A DNA stretch of 64,000 bases, taken from NCBI GenBank assembly GCA_965230205.1, contig OZ245996.1, forward strand, positions 310,001 to 374,000, in the 5' to 3' direction. This document shows positions 34,838-41,615 of the stretch, piece after piece (the first letter of the stretch is position 1; each line of letters opens with the position of its first letter). Under the pieces are notes generated by a model, which was not told the DNA's origin, ran no database searches, and saw only the letters and a program-made list of their open reading frames with translations. A program made the position numbers and the translations under genes. The DNA comes from CANLBN01 sp965230205. Lineage in GTDB: Bacteria; Pseudomonadota; Gammaproteobacteria; Pseudomonadales; Cellvibrionaceae.

Positions 34838-34858
34838 CAGCGAGCGTCTTGCTCGCTG
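34838..34858 (+). other. Intercistronic hairpin between binding-protein and ATPase genes
   Basis: CAGCGAGC (34838-34845) pairs perfectly with GCTCGCTG (34851-34858) over a 5-nt loop. No T tract follows, so it is unlikely to be a full terminator. Such hairpins behind binding-protein genes often protect the upstream message and raise binding protein relative to the membrane subunits. Confidence 0.5.
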
Positions 34859-34885
34859 CTACTTAACCATGCCGGGAGATAAATT

Positions 34886-35959
34886 GTGACAGATCGTACA
34901 ACGGCTGCGCCTATTGTCGTCAATAATGTTTGGAAAATATTCGGCGACCGAAGTCAGGAAGCATTCAAAGCTATTAAAGAATCCGGCCTTAGTAAAGCAG
35001 AAGTACTGAGTGAATTCGGTTGTGTCGTAGGTGTCGCAGACGCCAGCTTCGAAATTAATGAAGGTGAAATTTTCTGCATCATGGGCTTGTCGGGCTCAGG
35101 CAAATCGACACTGGTAAGACATATAAACCGATTATTGGAACCAACAGCAGGAGAAATTTTTGTAGAAGGGTCCAATGTGATGGAAATGGATAATGATGCT
35201 CTGCGAGATTTACGCAATCAAAAAATAGCGATGGTTTTCCAGAACTTTGGTCTGATGCCACACCGTACTGTGCGGGACAACGTTGCTATGCCTCTTGAAA
35301 TTCGTGGTGCTTCAAAACGCCAACGTTGGTCAGAAGCCGATAGAGTTCTCTCTTTAGTTAATCTGACAGGCTGGGAACATAAGTACGCCCATGAGCTTTC
35401 CGGCGGCATGCAACAACGTGTTGGTCTTGCACGTGCTTTAGCCTCTAACCCTTCCATACTTTTAATGGACGAACCTTTTTCAGCACTTGATCCTCTGATC
35501 CGCCGGCAATTGCAAGATCAGTTTATGGAGCTTTCTCAACGTCTGAAAAAAACCACTATTTTTATTACCCACGATTTAGATGAAGCTATTCGTATTGGTA
35601 ACAGAATTGCAATCATGAAAGATGGAGTCATTGTACAAACTGGTGTACCAGAAGACATTGTTATGAATCCTGTTGATGATTATGTTGCCGATTTCGTTGC
35701 AGGTATTTCTCGCCTCAACCTGGTTTATGCACACTCCATTATGCAACCCATTGAGAAGCGTGAAGCTGAACGAGGCCCGATTCCTAGCAATGCACAACGC
35801 GCTCCACACAGCGTTGACCTTAATACTTTGATTGACTTATCCGTAACAAATGAAGGTCCTATCCTTGTTGAAGATGATCAGGGTGGCACGATCGGAGTGA
35901 TTGACCATATTGATTTAATGCGTGCGATTCAAGGTAATCGCAAAGAGGAGGTTGCATAA
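34886..35959 (+). CDS. Glycine-betaine-type ABC transporter ATP-binding protein (ProV-like)
   Basis: A 357-aa ATPase starting with GTG at 34886 behind GGGAG. It has the ProV-specific N-terminal extension (KAIKESGLSKAEVLSEFG), Walker A MGLSGSGKST, signature HELSGGMQQRVGLARAL and Walker B ILLMDEPFSALDP. The C-terminal region after about residue 270 carries a shortened CBS-like regulatory part. The next gene starts one base after its stop. Confidence 0.92.
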   Translation: MTDRTTAAPIVVNNVWKIFGDRSQEAFKAIKESGLSKAEVLSEFGCVVGVADASFEINEGEIFCIMGLSGSGKSTLVRHINRLLEPTAGEIFVEGSNVMEMDNDALRDLRNQKIAMVFQNFGLMPHRTVRDNVAMPLEIRGASKRQRWSEADRVLSLVNLTGWEHKYAHELSGGMQQRVGLARALASNPSILLMDEPFSALDPLIRRQLQDQFMELSQRLKKTTIFITHDLDEAIRIGNRIAIMKDGVIVQTGVPEDIVMNPVDDYVADFVAGISRLNLVYAHSIMQPIEKREAERGPIPSNAQRAPHSVDLNTLIDLSVTNEGPILVEDDQGGTIGVIDHIDLMRAIQGNRKEEVA

Positions 35960-35960
35960 C

Positions 35961-37493
35961 ATGTCTGAGTCTTCTGTTCAAAACACTCTTCAAAATGATC
36001 AGCAAAATACTGATAAAACTGAAGAGCTTATTCATCAATTTGCTAAAACCAACAGTCCTTATTACGTTAACGTTTTCGCAAAATTAAGTGAAGCACCAGG
36101 CTTTCGTGCATCGTTTAACCTATTTGCTGCTCTATTCAGCCCTATATGGTTTGGTGCTCGCGGGCTTTGGTCTTGGTTCTTGGTTTTTCTTTTAGTTGAA
36201 AGCGCAGGCTATATCCAATTAGCCAGAGGTTTATTTGGTAACCTTGGTCAAGATCAACTGGAACGTGCTGAAGCGATTCGTCGAACACTAAACTCTCGAC
36301 TGGAACAAATCGAAGAAGCTCGTGCTGCGGGCTCATCATCGCTTGCCTCTCTTGAGCGTGCAGCTCAATCGTTGCAAGGAGCCTTAGACGATGCGCTGGC
36401 ACAAGCTGCCGCAGCTTCAAATGATAGTTCTGGTTTAGTCATTCTGGGACTTTTTATCCTAATAGTATCAAAAGTCATTGTCGCTGTTAGTGCTAACTGG
36501 ACTCTGGAAACCCGCTTCACTAAATGGCGCTCCGATAATAGCTTGGCACATGGACTATCAATGCCGAGAACCTTAATAGCCACGGTTATTTTTGGCGCCG
36601 TTGCAGGTTTAACGGCATTGCGTTTTGCTCGACCAGATCTTGTACCATCTCTATTAGATTTTCCTACCGATAAAATGATACGCATCGGTATTGCTGATGG
36701 GATAAAAGGCTGGTTTGATTGGGCAAAACAATCCGGCGGCGAATTCTTTAATACGATTACTTTAAGCGTGCGTTCATTACTTGATGCACTTGAGGTTGTA
36801 TTTGTTGGTACTCCCTGGCCAGTCACTATTTTGGTAGTTGCCATTCTTGCCTGGTTGTCTGGCGGCGCGCGAGTAGCCATTTTTACAACAGCGGCATTGG
36901 CTTATCTTGGCGTTCTTGGTTTCTGGGAAAAAGCCATGACAACCATTTCCTTGCTAGGCGCAGCGGCGATGGTATCAATCACATTAGGAATCCCCATAGG
37001 TATTGCCTGTGCACGTCATCCTAGATTGTTTTTAATCGTGCGTCCGATACTGGACTTTATGCAATCGATGCCTTCTTTTGTTTACCTTATCCCAGTGATT
37101 GCATTTTTTGGTGCAGGCAAGCCAGCCGCAATTGTAGCCACACTAATATTCGGCTCGCCGCCAGTAATCCGACTAACAGTATTAGGTTTACAACAAGTAC
37201 CACATGCCGCAAGAGAAGCAGCCTTAGCCTTTGGCGCCACACCGGCGTACTTACTCTTTAAAGTAGATCTGCCACTTGCTTCCAGAACCATTATGGCCGG
37301 TGTTAACCAGACCATTTTATTATCTTTAGCAATGGTAGTAGTTGCTTCGTTGATTGGAGCAAAAGGCTTGGGAGAAGATGTACTTGAAGCACTGCAATTT
37401 GCTTCCGAAGGTCAAGGGATTCTCGCTGGCTTAGCCATTCTATTCTGTGCATTAATTCTTGATCGAATTGTTGCAGGGAAACGCGGCGCCTAA
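35961..37493 (+). CDS. Glycine-betaine-type ABC transporter permease with long N-terminal extension (ProW-like)
   Basis: A 510-aa permease from ATG 35961 (GAGGAGGTT upstream). The C-terminal two thirds is a standard ProW permease with the EAA region AAREAALAFGATPAYLLFKVDLP. Before it are two extra parts: an N-terminal segment with a hydrophobic pair of helices (FNLFAALFSPIWFGARGLWSW), and a predicted coiled coil (about residues 105-150, rich in Glu, Arg, Ala and Leu). These are absent from E. coli ProW. The frame could start at 35922 but that overlaps the ATPase gene. Confidence 0.88.
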   Translation: MSESSVQNTLQNDQQNTDKTEELIHQFAKTNSPYYVNVFAKLSEAPGFRASFNLFAALFSPIWFGARGLWSWFLVFLLVESAGYIQLARGLFGNLGQDQLERAEAIRRTLNSRLEQIEEARAAGSSSLASLERAAQSLQGALDDALAQAAAASNDSSGLVILGLFILIVSKVIVAVSANWTLETRFTKWRSDNSLAHGLSMPRTLIATVIFGAVAGLTALRFARPDLVPSLLDFPTDKMIRIGIADGIKGWFDWAKQSGGEFFNTITLSVRSLLDALEVVFVGTPWPVTILVVAILAWLSGGARVAIFTTAALAYLGVLGFWEKAMTTISLLGAAAMVSITLGIPIGIACARHPRLFLIVRPILDFMQSMPSFVYLIPVIAFFGAGKPAAIVATLIFGSPPVIRLTVLGLQQVPHAAREAALAFGATPAYLLFKVDLPLASRTIMAGVNQTILLSLAMVVVASLIGAKGLGEDVLEALQFASEGQGILAGLAILFCALILDRIVAGKRGA

Positions 37494-37538
37494 CTATTAA
37501 TTGAAAAAAGGAAGGTACTGAAAAGGAAGAAACTGAAA

Positions 37539-37570
37539 AATCGATGGTTTAAACATTTAAACCATCGATT
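37539..37570. terminator. Bidirectional terminator between the permease and serA genes
   Basis: A near-perfect palindrome pairs AATCGATGGTTTA (37539-37551) with TAAACCATCGATT (37558-37570). A-rich sequence precedes it and AATAAAAAG follows. It lies between converging genes, 45 bp after the transporter operon and 35 bp past the serA stop. Confidence 0.7.
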
Positions 37571-37604
37571 AATAAAAAGAAAAATGATTAAGAAAGTACT
37601 TCAC

Positions 37605-38777
37605 TTACCTTAAAACTCGAAGAGCAATCACATGCTTCAGAGCACAAATCTCTTGGCGGACATTGTCATCAAGCTCACCTTCAATATCGATAATATTATA
37701 AGCAATTTCTCCGCGGCTTTTATTGACCATATCAATAACGTTAACTTGGTAACGAGTAAAAACAGATAGCACATCACCCAAAACACCTGCCACATTATGG
37801 TTTGCAAAGGTGATACGACAATCGCCTCCGCGATCCATGGAAACAACAGGGAAATTAACTGAATTCTTTATATTGCCATTTTCTAAGTAATCCATTAATT
37901 GATCAGCAGCCATAACCGCACAATTTTCCTCAGCTTCTACTGTACTGGCACCAATATGTGGCATCGCAATCACTTTATCATTGCCCAATAAACACGGTTC
38001 AGGAAAGTCACAAATATATTGGCCAAGCTGATTAGCAGATAGAGAAACAACTACCGCGTTGGGGTCTACAATAGTTTCGCGAGCAAAATTTAATAGCACG
38101 GCTCCTTGCTTAACATTTTTTAATGCTTCATCGTTGATCAAGTGGTATGTCGGCTCAATAGCTGGGACATGCAATGTAATAAAATCAGCTTTGGCTAATA
38201 GCGCCGGTAAGTTTTCCATTTTTTTCACCTGACTTGGTAAACGCCATGCAGCATCAACTGATAATGCAGGGTCGTAACCCAGGACATGCATACCCATCGA
38301 TAGAGCCATTTCAGCAACTAAAGAGCCGATAGCTCCTAGACCTACCACACCTAATGTTTTGCCAGCCAGCTCACTACCCGCGAAACGCTTTTTCTCAGCT
38401 TCTAACTGCTGATGCATTTCACTGGCATCAGTCATTTTCTGCAAGGTTTGGGCGTAAGCCATACCCTGGACAATGCCACGAGAACCCAATAACAAACCGG
38501 CAAGCACAAGCTCTTTAACTGCATTAGCATTAGCTCCTGGAGTATTAAATACAACAACCCCTCTCTCGGTGTAACTATTTACAGGGACATTGTTGACACC
38601 TGCACCCGCACGGGCAATTGCTTTAACGGTTTCCGGCAAGGTCTCATCATGCAATTTATGGCTGCGAAGTATATAAGCGTCAGGGTGACCTATTTCACTC
38701 GACAATTCATATTTATCAAGAGAGAAGCGCCCCAAACCTTTAACCGAAATTTTGTTATACGTTTTAATTTTAAACAT
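37605..38777 (-). CDS. serA: D-3-phosphoglycerate dehydrogenase
   Basis: SerA oxidises 3-phosphoglycerate to 3-phosphohydroxypyruvate with NAD, the first step of serine synthesis. Visible are ARAGAGVNNVPV, the NAD-binding loop GVVGLGAIGSLVAEMA, LLNFARETIVD and MPHIGASTVEAEENC with the catalytic histidine, plus a C-terminal ACT domain (about residues 315-390) for serine feedback. At 390 aa it is the short form without the extra ASB domain. It follows serC by 73 bp in the same direction, forming a two-gene serine unit. Confidence 0.93.
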   Translation of the reverse strand: MFKIKTYNKISVKGLGRFSLDKYELSSEIGHPDAYILRSHKLHDETLPETVKAIARAGAGVNNVPVNSYTERGVVVFNTPGANANAVKELVLAGLLLGSRGIVQGMAYAQTLQKMTDASEMHQQLEAEKKRFAGSELAGKTLGVVGLGAIGSLVAEMALSMGMHVLGYDPALSVDAAWRLPSQVKKMENLPALLAKADFITLHVPAIEPTYHLINDEALKNVKQGAVLLNFARETIVDPNAVVVSLSANQLGQYICDFPEPCLLGNDKVIAMPHIGASTVEAEENCAVMAADQLMDYLENGNIKNSVNFPVVSMDRGGDCRITFANHNVAGVLGDVLSVFTRYQVNVIDMVNKSRGEIAYNIIDIEGELDDNVRQEICALKHVIALRVLR

Positions 38778-38850
38778 GTTTAATCCAGTGACACTTTAAT
38801 TGAATAGAGAGGATTGAATAGATAAAGTTAAGTCGATAGAGTCCATCAAC

Positions 38851-39987
38851 TTACTTCACAACAGACTGATAAGCCCAAGCCAACCAAGGCATTAATTCTT
38901 CAACATCACTTTTTTCCACAGTTGCTCCGCACCAGATGCGTAACCCTGATGGTGCATCGCGATAAGCACCTATATCGTAGCCTACACCTTCATCTGCGAG
39001 TAATTTAATAATAGCTTTTACCTGCTCTTCAGTAGCCTCTAAAGTGAGACAAACACTGGTGTTAGAAAGCGTGTTTGGCTCTTGTGCTAAAAAGCTGACC
39101 CAATTATTTTCAGCAACAAAATTCCTGATAACGGATAAATTCGCTTGTGATTTATCAATCGTCGCTGCCACACCGCCTAAACTATCAACCCAATCTAATG
39201 CGTCTAGGTAATCAGCCACACACAGCATTGACGGGGTATTAATTGTTTCACCACGAAAAATCCCTTCGATTAGCTTTCCATTTTTAGTCATTCGAAAAAT
39301 TTTAGGCAATGGCCATGGTGGCGTATAGGTTTCAAGACGCTGTACTGCGCGCGGGCTTAAAATCAACATACCGTGCGCACCTTCCCCACCCAGTACTTTT
39401 TGCCATGAATATGTCACCACATCCAATTTTTCCCAGGGCATTTCCATTGCAAAAACGGCAGAGGTCGCATCACAGATAGTAAGCCCTTCACGATCATCTG
39501 CAATCCAATCACCATTTGGGACTTTGACTCCGGAAGTTGTGCCATTCCACGTAAAAATCACATCATTTTGAAAGTTCACTTGTGATAAATCTGGCAATTT
39601 CCCGTAATCAGCAAGATGAGAGTGAACATTATCGAGTTTTAACTGTTTGGTAATATCCGTTACCCAACCACTACCAAATGACTCCCAGGCAAGGACATCT
39701 ACACCACGAGCTCCTAAAAGAGACCATAACGCCATTTCTACGGCACCCGTATCTGATGCTGGCACCACACCAATGCGATAACCTTCAGGTAAACCCAGTA
39801 ATTCAGCTGTCTGTTCACAAGCACGCTTAAGAACCACTTTACCGATAGCAGCGCGGTGAGAACGACCTAAAGTGCTGACATCTAAATTATTGACATTGTA
39901 ACCAGGCCGCTTGCTACAAGGGCCAGACGAAAAGTTAGGGTTTGCAGGTTTAGTGGTTGGTTTCGGCAATGATGCTGACAAGGCCAT
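38851..39987 (-). CDS. serC: Phosphoserine aminotransferase (alphaproteobacterial-type SerC)
   Basis: SerC transaminates 3-phosphohydroxypyruvate with glutamate. The protein has NPNFSSGPCSKRPGY at the N-terminus, the PLP lysine in TYSWQKVLGGEGAHG, and NTPSMLCVADYLDAL, the sequence type (TIGR01365-like, from memory) common in alphaproteobacteria and some marine gammaproteobacteria rather than the E. coli type. ATG 39987 is chosen over 39999 because GAGGG lies 6 nt upstream. It heads the serC-serA unit beside the LacI-controlled methyl-transfer locus. Confidence 0.92.
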   Translation of the reverse strand: MALSASLPKPTTKPANPNFSSGPCSKRPGYNVNNLDVSTLGRSHRAAIGKVVLKRACEQTAELLGLPEGYRIGVVPASDTGAVEMALWSLLGARGVDVLAWESFGSGWVTDITKQLKLDNVHSHLADYGKLPDLSQVNFQNDVIFTWNGTTSGVKVPNGDWIADDREGLTICDATSAVFAMEMPWEKLDVVTYSWQKVLGGEGAHGMLILSPRAVQRLETYTPPWPLPKIFRMTKNGKLIEGIFRGETINTPSMLCVADYLDALDWVDSLGGVAATIDKSQANLSVIRNFVAENNWVSFLAQEPNTLSNTSVCLTLEATEEQVKAIIKLLADEGVGYDIGAYRDAPSGLRIWCGATVEKSDVEELMPWLAWAYQSVVK

Positions 39988-40397
39988 AAAGTCCCTCATT
40001 TAGGATTAAAAAATCAGCGACGGATTATGCCAGCATTCATTTAGCTTTTCAGAAGTTTTTAAATATTAAAAGAAATAGTAAGTAGTGAGGCACAAACATT
40101 AAAATAAAAACGGCCAATAATATTATTTATATGATGAAATTCATATTTTTTTCACAAAATACCCTTGACCTTATGGACTTATATTATCTGAACCTTGTCA
40201 AAGGTATGCTCTTATTGATAGATGCGAGCCTCTACCAAGATAAATTTTTCAATTATTTAACAAACAATAGATCTCGTTAGAAAAATGATTTCGCCGACAC
40301 TCAGCTTGTCATTCAAAACAAACTGAGTGATATAACATCATTAACAATCATTCTTCCATCAAAAAATAGACTTAAAAACTATTTATATTTTGTGAGT
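39988..40397. other. Intergenic region upstream of serC
   Basis: About 410 AT-rich bases separate serC from the DUF3833-like gene. The only structure I see is a hairpin at 40298-40329: CACTCAG-C-TTGT pairs with ACAA-A-CTGAGTG around an 8-nt loop with one mismatch, 72 bp past the end of the DUF3833-like gene, perhaps its terminator, although no U tract follows. No serC promoter could be assigned with confidence, and no riboswitch or open frame of note is visible. Confidence 0.4.
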
Positions 40398-40400
40398 TGC

Positions 40401-40979
40401 TTATTGACTAAATTGATCAACCAACTCGGGGATATCATTAATGATATCTTGCTTCATAATTACAAGAGTAACTTTACCTACTTCAAAACCCCATTTTGTT
40501 AATACGGTTTCATTAATAACCACACCAGGAGCCACCTGATACATCCAATCATTCATAGAGACAACTATGTCTTTTCCTTTATAAGGAATGCGCAGTTTAT
40601 ACTTCAAGTTAATGGCATTGCCCTTTACACTTATTTGAGCTGTATCTTCCACATCACCAGCCGAACCAATATAGCCACCTTGCTTATCAGGTTCCATCTT
40701 CCACAAACGCGTTTCTCTTTCACCATCATTAAACCAAAACACCTCATCCAATGCACCCACTCCATTTTTCCATTCGCCTTTTAATGCCGCTTTGAAATAA
40801 CGAATGACTTTTCCAGAACGATCTCGAACAATACCATAAGCCACTAAGTTTCCATCGAAAAACCCCTCCAAACGGAGCTCCGGGGAGCGCCCTTCATAGT
40901 CATCCACAGTAATTGATGAACACGATATAAAAATCATCGAAAACATAAGAATAAAGCCTAGCAAAACCACCCTTTTCAT
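40401..40979 (-). CDS. DUF3833-family lipoprotein
   Basis: From ATG 40979 this encodes 192 aa with a lipoprotein signal whose lipobox is IFISC. The body matches the DUF3833 pattern from memory: PELRLEGFFDGNLVAYGIVRDRSGKVIRYF, then GEWKNGVGALDEVFWFNDGE, then MNDWMYQVAPGVVINET. Such proteins are common lipoproteins of unknown role in marine gammaproteobacteria, sometimes near lipid-related genes. It stands alone here. Confidence 0.82.
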   Translation of the reverse strand: MKRVVLLGFILMFSMIFISCSSITVDDYEGRSPELRLEGFFDGNLVAYGIVRDRSGKVIRYFKAALKGEWKNGVGALDEVFWFNDGERETRLWKMEPDKQGGYIGSAGDVEDTAQISVKGNAINLKYKLRIPYKGKDIVVSMNDWMYQVAPGVVINETVLTKWGFEVGKVTLVIMKQDIINDIPELVDQFSQ

Positions 40980-41086
40980 AAGATTACGCCCTGACAAATA
41001 GATACTTGTACGCTATTACTTAAACAAGAGATTGGAAAAATTAGTCTGATCTTAGATGTGCCATAAGTTAGGGCAGGAGTTATACG

Positions 41087-41560
41087 ATGTTTAAGTATAT
41101 TGCCACCGTAGTTATAATATTTTTTTCTTTAAATACAGCAGCACTGGATATCGACGAATGGACTTTAGATATCAACACAGGTTCTAAGCATAGTGACGAT
41201 ACATACGGTGCCAACAATTATTACAATGAAAATAATGATGGATTTGGGATGACTTTTGGTTATTCTGACATGCTTGATATCAAATTTGGGTATTATGAAA
41301 ATAGCTATAACAAAACATCATTATATACAGGAATAGTGCTAAACAAAGATTACTATATTTTTAACAAAATAGTCATTTCTCCTGGTATTGGAGTTATGTT
41401 GGCTAGCGGATATGATGATACACCAATGAATGCTCCTGTGATTGCTCCTATTTTGCATCCATCTATCGCCATCGGGCATAAAAATCTACGTTCAACTATT
41501 GGGTATATTCCTTACGGGGAAGATAAAGTATTCACTTTTCAAACCCAAATCCTCTTTTAA
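41087..41560 (+). CDS. Small outer-membrane beta-barrel protein
   Basis: A 157-aa exported protein: signal peptide to about residue 19 (NTAALDIDEW), then alternating polar and hydrophobic strands (DIKFGYYENSYNKTSLYTGIVL) and a C-terminal strand ending in phenylalanine (VFTFQTQILF), the usual signal for barrel assembly. The size suggests an 8-stranded barrel such as PagP- or OmpX-like proteins, but catalytic residues of PagP cannot be assigned. A ribosome-binding GGCAGGAG lies upstream. Confidence 0.62.
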   Translation: MFKYIATVVIIFFSLNTAALDIDEWTLDINTGSKHSDDTYGANNYYNENNDGFGMTFGYSDMLDIKFGYYENSYNKTSLYTGIVLNKDYYIFNKIVISPGIGVMLASGYDDTPMNAPVIAPILHPSIAIGHKNLRSTIGYIPYGEDKVFTFQTQILF

Positions 41561-41615
41561 ATCTATTTATATTTTATAACACTAGATTATTTAGCGTTTA
41601 GCTTTCCAATCAATA

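Noticed and set aside
40298..40329. Riboswitch upstream of serC
   Set aside because: A single imperfect hairpin far from the serC start, closer to the end of the opposite gene; no glycine or SAM riboswitch core was recognised.
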